This document shows positions 53,198 to 61,084 of a stretch of DNA of 64,000 bases, piece by piece (position 1 is the first letter of the stretch; every line of letters starts with the position of its first letter). The stretch is taken from IMG/VR virus record IMGVR_UViG_3300024264_000015, positions 26,320 through 90,319 of that record, one strand, 5' to 3'. The translations under genes were made by a program, and so were the position numbers. Under the pieces are notes generated by a model. The model ran no database searches. It saw only the letters and a program-made list of their open reading frames with translations, and was not told the DNA's origin. This DNA is from a virus.

Positions 53198-53793
53198 TAA
53201 ATAACTACTTTATATAAATCAAGTACTCTTTTTATGTGGTCTGGAAAATCTGTACTATTTCTAATTCCAGCTGTTCCTTGATTCTGTTGGATAGCTCCGC
53301 CTAATGCTCTTCTTTCTTTATGCTCGTCTTTTATATAGTAATTTACTAAATCAAACAAAGCTAGTTGTAAGTCTTTTGGAGTACTAGCATAACCTGCCTT
53401 ATATGTGACTCTAACAGAACCTACGCCTTTCTTCCAACTTATTGGATTACCGCTTGTAGTAGTTCTTATAATAGCATCGGCTTCTTCATCTATATAGTAC
53501 TCATATTTAGTTGTAAGTAATTCTTGATAATCATCTGAATAACTTGTTCTTTCTTCCACTTTATTAATTGATACTAACGGACTCTCGCTGACTATTATCG
53601 TTGAGGTGTAGTTATCTTCAATTGTAAAAGTTTCTACTTTATTTGTACTGTAGTAATCAAGAAATGATACTCCACAATATTTTTTAACTAATTCAGATAT
53701 TTGAGGTACAATTATTGCAAGACGGTCATCGTCTTTCTCGCCTCTTAGACCTTCTGCGTCTTTGTATTCATTTACTGTAATTAAATCTGCCAT
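53197..53793 (-). CDS. Head-tail connector, HK97 gp6-like
   Basis: This 198-aa protein matches the phage connector group: ITVNEYKDAEGLRGEKDDDR, LVKKYCGVSFLDYYSTNKVE, PLVSINKVEERTSYSDDYQE, VRVTYKAGYASTPKDLQLAL, and FDLVNYYIKDEHKERRALGG. The TYKAGYASTPxDLxxAxxxLV core is the most typical part. It forms the ring under the portal. The order capsid, connector, neck, terminator, tube is the standard siphovirus order. Confidence 0.88.
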   Translation of the reverse strand: MADLITVNEYKDAEGLRGEKDDDRLAIIVPQISELVKKYCGVSFLDYYSTNKVETFTIEDNYTSTIIVSESPLVSINKVEERTSYSDDYQELLTTKYEYYIDEEADAIIRTTTSGNPISWKKGVGSVRVTYKAGYASTPKDLQLALFDLVNYYIKDEHKERRALGGAIQQNQGTAGIRNSTDFPDHIKRVLDLYKVVI

Positions 53794-53843
53794 AGTTAAA
53801 AAGTGGTGGGTTATAGGTAACCCACCAAAACCGTAATTAGGTA

Positions 53844-55895
53844 TTAACTACCTTTATACATCCAACCCCACTTAGAAGTTGCACCGTCAATTAAGTCAGT
53901 GAATCCTAATCTCTGAGAAGCCACTAGGACTCTTCTTTGATTAGCTACTTCGTAGTCTGATTCAATTGTAACACCTCTTAATCTTGGCATTACATAGTTT
54001 CTTGGGTTAACAGCGATAGCTGCGAACTTAGATATTGCTGGTGCAGCAAACTCGTCACACATTAAGACTCTAGAGCCATAAACCTGTCCGATTTCACCGT
54101 TTAGCTTAGTAGCCATGTCGCCAACTAGGTTAGCGTCTTGGAACTCAGCATCTTCTAATAGTTCATAGTAAGACCTTTGTGAAACAATATATACTACTTC
54201 ACTTGGATTTATACCATATTTACCCATATTCTTTCTCATTTCAAGTAAGTCAGAAGCTACAATTTTATCAGTAGCAAAAGCTGTTGCTGATTGTGTGTAG
54301 TCACTGTCATTTCTTGCTAAGTGTAGTAAACCTTCGAAGGTTGCTTGTGATGTACCATATACACCGTCAGCGTCATCACCAGCTAGGATAGCATTTTCGA
54401 TACCTCTAGCGTGTGCTCTAACCATTGATTCTCTAATTAAAGGAAGAATCGGTAAGATTGCATCTTCTTCAGTTTCGTTACCTAAGTAAGATTGTGAGAT
54501 TAATTTTTTGGTTGAAAGAACTCTTTCAGTCATATCTACCCCACCTGCTGAACCAGGGTTATAAGAATCCCCTCTTTCTTGCAAGTTACCATGTGGTGAA
54601 GCACCACTAGCTGCTTGGTTGCCTGTAAATTCAGCATAACCAGCATCTGGTAAGATTGGGATAATCATATTAGCGGAATTCATAGCTATTTCTCTAAATA
54701 GAGGTGCTAATACTAATTCGTTTTGAATATCTCTTTCGATTTGTGTTGATACGATTTGCTCAAAGTCTGCTGAAGAAACGCCAACACCACTATGTGCGTT
54801 AACTTTTTCCATTAAACCTTTTGCATAATCACTGTTCCATCCTTTACCAGTCGCTAAACCAGCAAATTTTGCGTCAATGATATCATTCTCGTAAGCTTTT
54901 TTCCAGTCGCCTTGACCTTGTCTGTCCGCAAAGATTCTTTTTGATTCTCTGATTGACATGATTTCTTCTGATTTCTCAGCTAGTTGTTTCTCTAATGAGT
55001 CTACAACTGTTTTTAAGTCTTCATGTTTTTCAGAAACTCTTTTCTCTACGTCATTCATTAATCTTTCAGCGCCAGTTAAACCAGCTTCGATAATAGTTTT
55101 TTGCTCGTCCTGTTTTGCTTCTTGAACAGCCTTTTCATTAGCCTCTACTTCAGCTTGCTTTTCAGCCTGCTCTTGTAGTGCTTTTTCGTCTGCTGCTTTC
55201 TGCTCGGCTTGCTTCATAGCAATTTTAGCAGCTGTATCTTCAGCTACTTTCTTTGCAAATGCTTCCAAGTCGATTGAAGTTTCAGGAGATTTTTTCTCTT
55301 CTGACATATCAGTCTCCGTTGATGAGGATTTCTCCTCGCTTGGCTGCTCAATTTTAACAGCGTCTGCTGCTGCGGTTGAGTTAGCCTGTAATATTTCTTT
55401 TTGGTACTTTCTGTATTCATCCATACTATCAAATGACTTGCTTAAGCCAAAGGTTGCCCCTTGGTTGCAAGGTACTGATACTACAGACACTTCAAAAAGT
55501 TCCGCGTCTTTAATTTTGAATCCATCACTTTCAACCATGTATTCAGAATCTTTACATCTGAATCCAACTGAAAATGCTCCCAGGACTCCATCTTTCACTA
55601 AATGAGTAATGTCACCTGCGGCTTTTGATATCTTTGCAGTGATATCTAAACCTTTATCAGTGACCTCTAAACCAGTTGCTCTACCGATAGGTTTGTTGTA
55701 GTCGTGGTTAAAAAGAATGATTGGATTACTTTTGAAGTTTTCCAGTCCCCCTTTTGTCCATGCCTCGCTTTCGATTATATCTCCAGCTCTATCTAGTGCA
55801 TTTGTACTTGCAGAACCTTTGATGTTTATTCCACCATCTTCGGTTTCGCCTAGTGATTTAAAAGTACTCGTCCAATGATAAATTTTATTCGACAT
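53844..55895 (-). CDS. Fused prohead protease, scaffold and major capsid protein
   Basis: This 683-aa protein has three parts. Residues 1-170 are an HK97-type prohead protease: GSASTNALDRAGDIIESEAW, LFNHDYNKPIGRATGLEV, GAFSVGFRC and ELFEVSVVSVPCNQGA, with the expected His, Ser and Glu. Residues about 197-330 are charged coiled coil (AAKIAMKQAEQKAADEKALQ), a scaffold or delta domain. Residues about 345-683 are an HK97-fold capsid: QIERDIQNELVLAPLFREI, ENAILAGDDADGVYGTSQA, VVYIVSQRSYYELLEDAEFQ, and WGWMYKGS at the end. An internal ATG at 55307 with GGAG 6 nt upstream could make the scaffold-capsid alone. Confidence 0.9.
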   Translation of the reverse strand: MSNKIYHWTSTFKSLGETEDGGINIKGSASTNALDRAGDIIESEAWTKGGLENFKSNPIILFNHDYNKPIGRATGLEVTDKGLDITAKISKAAGDITHLVKDGVLGAFSVGFRCKDSEYMVESDGFKIKDAELFEVSVVSVPCNQGATFGLSKSFDSMDEYRKYQKEILQANSTAAADAVKIEQPSEEKSSSTETDMSEEKKSPETSIDLEAFAKKVAEDTAAKIAMKQAEQKAADEKALQEQAEKQAEVEANEKAVQEAKQDEQKTIIEAGLTGAERLMNDVEKRVSEKHEDLKTVVDSLEKQLAEKSEEIMSIRESKRIFADRQGQGDWKKAYENDIIDAKFAGLATGKGWNSDYAKGLMEKVNAHSGVGVSSADFEQIVSTQIERDIQNELVLAPLFREIAMNSANMIIPILPDAGYAEFTGNQAASGASPHGNLQERGDSYNPGSAGGVDMTERVLSTKKLISQSYLGNETEEDAILPILPLIRESMVRAHARGIENAILAGDDADGVYGTSQATFEGLLHLARNDSDYTQSATAFATDKIVASDLLEMRKNMGKYGINPSEVVYIVSQRSYYELLEDAEFQDANLVGDMATKLNGEIGQVYGSRVLMCDEFAAPAISKFAAIAVNPRNYVMPRLRGVTIESDYEVANQRRVLVASQRLGFTDLIDGATSKWGWMYKGS
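55305..55317 (-). promoter_or_regulatory. Internal ribosome binding site and ATG in the capsid gene
   Basis: On the minus strand GGAG (55317-55314), a 6-nt spacer and ATG (55307-55305) lie in frame inside the fused gene, at residue 197 (MSEEKKS). Initiation here would produce a 487-aa scaffold-capsid protein lacking the protease. This is the place where HK97-type phages have a separate capsid gene start. Confidence 0.65.
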
Positions 55896-56154
55896 CTTTA
55901 TTCTCCACTTTCACAGCTTTCTTTTTAGGAGCAGGTTTTTTAACTACCTTCTCTTCTACAACTGCTACTTGGACAGGATGTCTTTTCTTCATGGCAGATA
56001 ATACTCTATTCCAAGAACCAAATGCTCTTCTAAGCAAATAGTCTTTGACAGGTACATCATTACCGTGAGATTTGTATGCAGGTAAATCCATTACTTCAAC
56101 GCCTTTTTCGGCCATGAAATCGGATAAAGCCTTTATCATTTTGTCTTTTGTCAT
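55885..56154 (-). CDS. Basic protein of unknown function, 89 aa
   Basis: I do not recognise this protein. It starts TKDKMIKALSDFMAEKGVEV, has a central YLLRRAFGSWNRVLSAMKKR and a Lys/Pro/Val-rich tail (EEKVVKKPAPKKKAVKVENK). The N-terminal helix and basic tail resemble small DNA-binding or capsid-linked proteins. It lies between portal and protease/capsid and its 3' end overlaps the protease start by 11 bp; head-assembly involvement is inferred from position. Confidence 0.6.
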   Translation of the reverse strand: MTKDKMIKALSDFMAEKGVEVMDLPAYKSHGNDVPVKDYLLRRAFGSWNRVLSAMKKRHPVQVAVVEEKVVKKPAPKKKAVKVENKDVE

Positions 56155-56156
56155 AA

Positions 56157-56513
56157 TTATTCTTCCTCGCTTGGCGGAGTTTCTTCCGGCCTGCCACCTT
56201 CTTCTGGGTTTGTGGCTGAACCTGCGATATTTGCAGGAACTCTTGGTGTATCAAACCCTTCAATAGTCTCAAGTCTTAACGCCTCCCTTGCTTCATTCGG
56301 TGTCATTATACCTGTGTTGACAAGTGTGGCGTAATAGCCTGCTTGGTCTCTTAACTCTGGTTGTAAAGCAGGTATACCTGATACATTTTCATCAAGTTTG
56401 AAACCGAAATATCTCTCGAAAGCATACGCTATTTTGTTAATAATAGGTAGTATGGTTTCTAAATAATATAGACGGTGGTTAGGCCTTAAGTTGGCATTAT
56501 TACCACTATCCAT
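56157..56513 (-). CDS. Portal protein, C-terminal fragment after frameshift
   Basis: This frame holds the end of the HK97-type portal: RPNHRLYYLETILPIINKIA, AFERYFGFKLDENVSGIP, LRDQAGYYATLVNTGIMTPN and the final NEAREALRLETIEGFD, which contains the TPNEAR-LxL portal end. Read upstream, the frame continues from DLDFQEAIASNEKIILKAIG then VPPILMDSGNNANLRP, the expected continuation of the N-terminal part at 56582-57364. The ATG at 56513 is therefore internal and not a real gene start. The C-terminus is Glu/Pro-rich. Confidence 0.8.
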   Translation of the reverse strand: MDSGNNANLRPNHRLYYLETILPIINKIAYAFERYFGFKLDENVSGIPALQPELRDQAGYYATLVNTGIMTPNEAREALRLETIEGFDTPRVPANIAGSATNPEEGGRPEETPPSEEE

Positions 56514-56581
56514 TAATATTGGTGGAACTCCTATTGCTTTTAGAATTATTTTTTCATTAGAAGCTATTGCTTCTTGAAAGT

Positions 56582-57364
56582 CTAAATCTTTAAGTTAACT
56601 TCAGTTAGGTTTTCCACTGTTAATCCGCCATCTAAAAATAGCGGTCTTCTACCACCTGACTGAGGATTGTATCTTGCAACCCAAGCCTGTAACATTCTTT
56701 CTTTGATTTTCTCTGAAAGAGTGTTCGGTGACTTTAAAACTAGTCCTGGAACTGCTCCATTTTTAAAGAAGTTGTCCTGAAACCTTCTCATGCTACCCAT
56801 TAATTGCATAGTTCTGAGTGCAGGTTTTAATCTAGGGACTCCTCTATAAATAGAACGGAAACTGTTTTCTTTAATATGAATTATTTCTGATGGCTTATAA
56901 TCAATAGAGTTGTCGTAAGTATATTTTTCAACATACTGTTTGTCATCACTATATATGGTTACATGCTCTGCTGGAAGATGATACAGATGTGCACCATCAA
57001 AGTAGACAAATATATTTCCATCAATTAGTAAGTCAATTATCAGATTTCTTTTAAATGTACTTACGTCTTGAAATGGATTTGGTTCACTATTTAGTAATAA
57101 ATCTACTCTACTTCTTCGTATGTTTTTTACAACAGGAGACGTTCCTATAATCTTATCGCCAATATCAAAAGGCACTTCAGCAGTATCGTCAACTACCATG
57201 TTGACTGCTCTATTTACTATTTCTATAGTTTCATAAGCATTTCTATAACTTATCTGGTGCTCAATACTGTCAATGGTCAAGCCTTCGTTTCTAGCAATAA
57301 CATATTGAGCAGGATTGTCTTTTTCCTCTCTATCTATTCCTAAAAATCTATCATACCATGCCAT
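56582..57364 (-). CDS. Portal protein, N-terminal part (HK97 family)
   Basis: This 260-residue part of the portal starts at ATG 57364 (AWYDRFLGIDREEKDN), 14 bp inside the HNH gene end; an upstream in-frame ATG at 57385 would lengthen that overlap. It has ISYRNAYETIEIVNRAVNMV, LLLNSEPNPFQDVSTFKRNL, IDLLIDGNIFVYFDGAHLYH, and GSMRRFQDNFFKNGAVPGLV, all typical of phage portals, then stops early at NLKI-TAG (56584-56582). The missing 140 residues lie in the -1 frame downstream. A one-base change in AAC TTA AAG restores the full protein of about 400 aa. See the frameshift finding. Confidence 0.85.
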   Translation of the reverse strand: MAWYDRFLGIDREEKDNPAQYVIARNEGLTIDSIEHQISYRNAYETIEIVNRAVNMVVDDTAEVPFDIGDKIIGTSPVVKNIRRSRVDLLLNSEPNPFQDVSTFKRNLIIDLLIDGNIFVYFDGAHLYHLPAEHVTIYSDDKQYVEKYTYDNSIDYKPSEIIHIKENSFRSIYRGVPRLKPALRTMQLMGSMRRFQDNFFKNGAVPGLVLKSPNTLSEKIKERMLQAWVARYNPQSGGRRPLFLDGGLTVENLTEVNLKI

Positions 57365-57722
57365 ATTTTTGTCTCTGTATTTCAACCCATTTCTGTTGCT
57401 TTTTTGCTGTTACCAACTTGGGTCGTTTGCCGTATATACTATGTAATCGTAAATGATGGTCATGACATATTGTAACAGCTTGATTATATATTTCGTCTTC
57501 TTTTTCTGCGATAAATTTTATTCTAAGGTCTAATATTTCTTGTTCAGATTCTATTTTTATCTTATTTACTTTCATCCATTGTTCTAATAATTCGGTTAAT
57601 CCGTAAAAATGATGAAAGTCTAGATTCTTCGTACTTCCGCAGATGTGACATTCCGTTGCTTTATTATATTTAGACTTGGCCTTGTCACGAACATACTTTA
57701 CTAAATCTCTTTTTAAATCCAT
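57351..57722 (-). CDS. HNH endonuclease
   Basis: This 123-aa nuclease has the HNH motif with a zinc frame: ECHICGSTKNLDFHHFYG, then VTICHDHHLRLHSIYG near residue 90, giving C-x2-C, D-H-H and C-x2-H-H-x3-H. It lies directly upstream of the portal and after the terminase, the position where HNH proteins in HK97-like phages stimulate terminase cleavage during packaging. It is the first gene of the promoter P4 transcript. Stop overlaps the portal start. Confidence 0.9.
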   Translation of the reverse strand: MDLKRDLVKYVRDKAKSKYNKATECHICGSTKNLDFHHFYGLTELLEQWMKVNKIKIESEQEILDLRIKFIAEKEDEIYNQAVTICHDHHLRLHSIYGKRPKLVTAKKQQKWVEIQRQKYGMV

Positions 57723-57744
57723 AAACCTACTCGTTATAAAGATA

Positions 57745-57773
57745 ATTTTAGCAAAATTTTAAGTTCATGTCAA
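57745..57773 (-). promoter_or_regulatory. Sigma70-type promoter P4 (TTGACA-N17-TAAAAT)
   Basis: On the minus strand TTGACA is at 57773-57768 and TAAAAT at 57750-57745, with a 17-bp spacer. Upstream sequence TACCCCTTGAAAAAATAGTTC nearly repeats that of P3. It lies between terminase and HNH, so it starts the head-to-tail transcript. The -10 is one base off the consensus. Confidence 0.82.
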
Positions 57774-57796
57774 GAACTATTTTTTCAAGGGGTAGA

Positions 57797-59095
57797 TTAG
57801 AATGTAGTGACACTTGTCTCGAATGAGTATAGCGCGTATCGAATGGCGTCTGCCATGTGAGATGCATAATTGTGTTTGGGTTTTTCTTTTAATAAGTTAG
57901 GATTTGGGTCCCACTGATATTGGTCTAAACTTGATATAGATTCACGACAAGCTTGATGAACTATTAATTTATCATTATCCACTACTCCGGCTACGTGTCC
58001 TATACCGTCTAAAACAGATTTCTTTGCATTGATAGTAGTGATATCGTAATTTTGTGCAAAATCGAACCTTGTTTGCTGAGCAGCAGAATCGATGTAAATG
58101 TAATCTATGTCCCACTTTTGAATTAGTTTCTGAATCTCTATTGCGTGTTGTTCCGTAGTTCGTTCTGCATTAAGATATTCATCCAGTAAGTAGTACGTTT
58201 CTGAATCCCAATCATATCCGAAAACACAGAAAGCCGTAGGGTCTTTATAACCAACGTCCATTCCTGCGAAGATATCCATTCTCGAGGTATCTATTTCTGA
58301 CAAATCTGATAGACACTTTTCATGATTGAACGCCCATACTTGACCTTCAAACACATTGAAGTCCGCCATATACTCTTGATTAAACTCAGCTTCAGACATC
58401 GTCTTCTTTGCCTCGATTATATCTTGTTCTGATATTCTAGGATTCTCGTGATATGTTGCTTTGATACTTGCCCATTCTGGAAACTCATCTGAGAATCCTC
58501 TGTACCAAAACTCTGCAAACCAGTTATTTCTACCCCTTGGAGTAGATATAAAGAGTGCTTTTGAGTTTTCTTTATCTAGTGTGGGCCTGAGCGCAACATT
58601 GAAAGCATCCCGCCCGTCAACGAGAGCGGCCTCGTCGAATATGATGAGGTCATAAGACCTACCCACGACCGAGTCAACTTGGTTAACGGAACCCATACGA
58701 ATCGTACTATGGTTTGAAAGTTCAATAACTTTATCTTTTGCATTGTCTCTTAATACCTCTAAGTCAAAGTGCTTAATTAATTGCCTTTGTAAATCAAATG
58801 AAATTTGAGAAAGTGAATAGTTAGGTGACATCAATAATACATTAGCTCCTGGAACTAAAGTAGTTAATTGACCTATAATGTTGGCAATGTAGGTTTTACC
58901 TTGCCTTCTTGAAACTGCGGCAGTAACAAAACGATACTTTGGATTATTGATTGCATTTATAATTCCATGCTGAGAACTATTAGGTGTAATTCCTAACAAG
59001 TTCATATATCCATCAATAGGTAATTTTATAAATCTTCTATCATCGAACTTCATAATGTGGTCTGAAACCACATCTGTTCTGCTTATTTCAATCAA
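57797..59095 (-). CDS. terL: Terminase large subunit
   Basis: This 432-aa motor packs DNA into the head. The ATPase has Walker A S62-RRQGKT68, Walker B LIIFDEA with D154/E155 and the coupling motif LFISTPRGRNN. The RNase H-like nuclease has D280 (FAGMDVGYKDP), D336 (YIYIDSAAQQ) and D416 (SHMADAIRY). Length and motifs are complete. The Arg-finger-like SRRQGKT variant of Walker A is usual for terminases. It starts inside the previous small gene (4-bp ATGA-type overlap). Confidence 0.95.
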   Translation of the reverse strand: MIEISRTDVVSDHIMKFDDRRFIKLPIDGYMNLLGITPNSSQHGIINAINNPKYRFVTAAVSRRQGKTYIANIIGQLTTLVPGANVLLMSPNYSLSQISFDLQRQLIKHFDLEVLRDNAKDKVIELSNHSTIRMGSVNQVDSVVGRSYDLIIFDEAALVDGRDAFNVALRPTLDKENSKALFISTPRGRNNWFAEFWYRGFSDEFPEWASIKATYHENPRISEQDIIEAKKTMSEAEFNQEYMADFNVFEGQVWAFNHEKCLSDLSEIDTSRMDIFAGMDVGYKDPTAFCVFGYDWDSETYYLLDEYLNAERTTEQHAIEIQKLIQKWDIDYIYIDSAAQQTRFDFAQNYDITTINAKKSVLDGIGHVAGVVDNDKLIVHQACRESISSLDQYQWDPNPNLLKEKPKHNYASHMADAIRYALYSFETSVTTF

Positions 59096-59319
59096 TGTAT
59101 CGTCTCGTCTTCAAATATATATTCGTGGTCTTCTTCGTTTAGAACACCACATTCTTTAGCTTTTTCGTATAGGTAACAGTAAGAAGCGGCTAGTTGTTTA
59201 AAATTCTCCTCTCCATTTGTGAGGTTTCTTTTCTTTTCTGTGTTTAGCATTTGTGCTAGAAATTTTCCTGCATTTACTAAACTTTCATCTAACCATAATT
59301 TTCTGCCGTCTGCTTTCAC
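59092..59319 (-). CDS. Small protein before the terminase, possible small terminase
   Basis: This 75-aa protein starts with GTG at 59319, supported by AGGAGAATAA just upstream. It is helical and charged: LWLDESLVNAGKFLAQMLNT, NFKQLAASYCYLYEKAKECG, ending acidic (EDHEYIFEDETI). Its place directly before the large terminase and overlapping it is where TerS is expected, but it lacks a clear helix-turn-helix and is short, so TerS is a possibility and not a firm call. Confidence 0.6.
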   Translation of the reverse strand: MKADGRKLWLDESLVNAGKFLAQMLNTEKKRNLTNGEENFKQLAASYCYLYEKAKECGVLNEEDHEYIFEDETIH

Positions 59320-59327
59320 TTATTCTC

Positions 59328-60038
59328 CTATACTTCTAGTAAATCGTTTGAAATGTGGTCGTTATGTTTTGTTGGAATATATGGCCACTTCATATACTCC
59401 CATGCAACACTATATCTATAGTCTCGACTTTTATTCTCATAGCACCCATGTATTAGATTAGGATGAAAAAATACTGCAAAAGGTTCGTTTAGTTCTAAAT
59501 CTATAATTTCTGCATTAGCTTTAAGGTCTATCCACTTAATCCATTCTTGATGCGATTGCTTATTATGATTAAGTATACCTTGTTTATGAGATTCTTTTAC
59601 TATTCGTAAGCACCCACTTTCTTTTGTTGCTCCATTTACAAAAACATCACAACTTATTAGCTTATCTGGATGTGCTTCAATATAATAGTTGTCTTGATGC
59701 CAACTTACTGACCTTCCTTCTCGTGGAATCATTGGAAAAAACTTAGATATATAAGTACTTAAGTGATTTGTTCGTAGTAATGCTCTTGCTACTTTTAATA
59801 ACTTAGGATTTCTACCTAATTTTTTAAAAGTTTCATTATATTTCATCGCTCCTTGTAACACCATAGGGTTATACGGAGTGTTCATTAGCCAATTTTCTTG
59901 TGTATGCGCCGAAATAGTCTTTGCATATCTAGTCAAAGTGTTACATGTGCGGTTGAGCTCTTCATGTTCCTCTTTACTTAGAAAGTTTTTTACTATTAAA
60001 TAACCTTTTTTACGAAATTGACTAATGTCATAGTTCAC
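59328..60038 (-). CDS. Phytanoyl-CoA dioxygenase-like 2OG oxygenase
   Basis: This 236-aa protein has the PhyH fold signature: ISQFRKKGYLIVKNFLSKEE at the start, then the iron site H-x-D in SVSWHQDNYYIEAH and the distal His in FFHPNLIHGCYENKS, followed by the 2OG-binding Arg in DYRYSVAWEYM. It should hydroxylate a small molecule or glycan with Fe(II), oxygen and 2-oxoglutarate. The GTG start at 60038 is used because no ATG is near; the upstream GGTAAAAA is a weak ribosome site. It sits between the basic proteins and the terminase genes, an unusual place, but the substrate is unknown. Confidence 0.88.
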   Translation of the reverse strand: MNYDISQFRKKGYLIVKNFLSKEEHEELNRTCNTLTRYAKTISAHTQENWLMNTPYNPMVLQGAMKYNETFKKLGRNPKLLKVARALLRTNHLSTYISKFFPMIPREGRSVSWHQDNYYIEAHPDKLISCDVFVNGATKESGCLRIVKESHKQGILNHNKQSHQEWIKWIDLKANAEIIDLELNEPFAVFFHPNLIHGCYENKSRDYRYSVAWEYMKWPYIPTKHNDHISNDLLEV

Positions 60039-60041
60039 TTT

Positions 60042-60335
60042 TTACCATTTTACCTTATTTGCCCAATAAGCTGCGGACATTTTGCCTCTAGCTATATTTT
60101 TAGCGTGACGAGCTTTGAAACTTTTACGCTTCATCTTCATTCTACGTGACTCTCCTGCTTTAGGTTTGCCTGCAGTCTTAGCTCCTTTCTGTCCAAATCT
60201 TATTGTTTTGATTTTACCACCCACCTTTGCCACAACTATATGTGATTTAGTTCTGTGACCTGGTGTTCTTTTTGGTTTATTAAAACCTGAGACTCCTGCT
60301 CTTTTTAATCTAGGGTCTCTCTTACGCTTAGGCAT
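60042..60335 (-). CDS. Arg/Lys-rich basic protein, 97 aa
   Basis: This highly basic protein (PKRKRDPRLKRAGVSGFNKP, GESRRMKMKRKSFKARHA) has no acidic clusters and a net positive charge like ribosomal or histone-like proteins. SHIVVAKVGGKIKTIRFGQK and KPKAGESRRMKMKRKSFKAR give a short beta-turn pattern. ATG 60335 has GGAGG 5-6 nt upstream, a strong site. It is one of four adjacent basic genes and could condense packaged DNA or act in the virion; I cannot name a family. Confidence 0.75.
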   Translation of the reverse strand: MPKRKRDPRLKRAGVSGFNKPKRTPGHRTKSHIVVAKVGGKIKTIRFGQKGAKTAGKPKAGESRRMKMKRKSFKARHAKNIARGKMSAAYWANKVKW

Positions 60336-60337
60336 TT

Positions 60338-60601
60338 CTACCTCCTACGTAATATTCTGCTATGTCCTTTTTTACTGAATCTAGCTTTTTTAGGATTCTT
60401 TGTTTTTCCGAATCTAGGACCAACAGCTTTTGCTGCAGATGCGTATCTCATTGCTTCCATACTTCCTGCTTTTCTGCTATTTACAGTAGCTCCTGCTGCT
60501 GCATTCATGTCTCTAGTAACTCCTCTTTTAAGTCTGTGTTTACGGATTTTCTGTGTGCTGTGAACACCAGTAGGTCCGCTTAAAAAACCGCCTCTAGCCA
60601 T
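60338..60601 (-). CDS. Arg/Lys-rich basic protein, 87 aa
   Basis: This 87-aa basic protein begins ARGGFLSGPTGVHSTQKIRK and contains HRLKRGVTRDMNAAAGATVN, SRKAGSMEAMRYASAAKAVG, and ends GKTKNPKKARFSKKGHSRIL. It has a good GGAGAATAA-ATG start at 60601. Not a recognised domain; the charge and cluster position suggest a DNA- or capsid-associated role. Confidence 0.75.
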   Translation of the reverse strand: MARGGFLSGPTGVHSTQKIRKHRLKRGVTRDMNAAAGATVNSRKAGSMEAMRYASAAKAVGPRFGKTKNPKKARFSKKGHSRILRRR

Positions 60602-60602
60602 T

Positions 60603-60743
60603 TTATTCTCCTACAAGCTTTTTTAATTGCTCGTCTCGAAAGACGCATCTGTTCATTGATGCATAATCTTTCAGTTTCTTTAAATTTGTTAACTTCTGTC
60701 TTGATTCTATTATTAACGATGCTACTGCTTTCTCTATACCCAT
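60603..60743 (-). CDS. Small helical protein, start uncertain
   Basis: A reading frame ending at TAA 60603-60605 encodes MGIEKAVASLIIESRQKLTN followed by LKKLKDYASMNRCVFRDEQL from the ATG at 60743 (46 aa). The frame is open further upstream (ISIKQLDHKLELAYNL precedes the ATG) and reaches back into the DUF5872-like gene, so the true start may be a non-ATG codon near 60780. No Shine-Dalgarno precedes ATG 60743. The protein is amphipathic and helical; function unknown. Confidence 0.5.
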   Translation of the reverse strand: MGIEKAVASLIIESRQKLTNLKKLKDYASMNRCVFRDEQLKKLVGE

Positions 60744-60790
60744 AAGGTTATAAGCTAGTTCTAGTTTGTGGTCTAGCTGCTTAATGGAGA

Positions 60791-61084
60791 TTATCTTCTT
60801 TTTCTTCGTGTAGTTTTTCGTTTTTTGCCTCTCTTTGCATATGTGCGAACGTTGGTAGGTCTTCCTCCAACGCCTTGTGCTACTTTTCTTTTTCTTCTTA
60901 CTGCTGAACGTTTTTGAGCTTTACTCATAGTTCTAGCACGAGCTAAAGGAACACATTTAGGATAGCCTTTTCTTGATGTTTTAGCCTTCCCTCTTCCACA
61001 AGGTTGATATCTGCCTTTCTTTTTTGGTCTTCCAATATCTACCCATTTTTCTTTAAACCATTTTTTAAGTCCGGTACTAGCCAC
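60791..61084 (-). CDS. DUF5872-like basic protein, 97 aa
   Basis: This 97-aa protein begins ASTGLKKWFKEKWVDIGRPK, followed by KGRYQPCGRGKAKTSRKGYP and KCVPLARARTMSKAQKRSA, a pattern I associate with DUF5872 proteins of large eukaryotic viruses and phages (GLKKWFKEKWVDIGRPKK..PCGR...YPKC). The C-terminus is almost pure Arg/Lys (RTYAKRGKKRKTTRRKRR). Two conserved Cys segments could bind metal. Function is not established in the literature I know. It partners the next gene. Confidence 0.75.
   Translation of the reverse strand: MASTGLKKWFKEKWVDIGRPKKKGRYQPCGRGKAKTSRKGYPKCVPLARARTMSKAQKRSAVRRKRKVAQGVGGRPTNVRTYAKRGKKRKTTRRKRR

Noticed and set aside
56157-56513. Second portal ORF considered as a separate gene
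   Set aside because: It is the portal C-terminus; the upstream frame continues the same protein, so it is one gene with a frameshift.
56582-56600. Programmed frameshift in the portal gene
   Set aside because: The sequence C-TTA-AAG does not fit a good slippery heptamer, and portals are not usually recoded; a sequencing or real indel is more likely.
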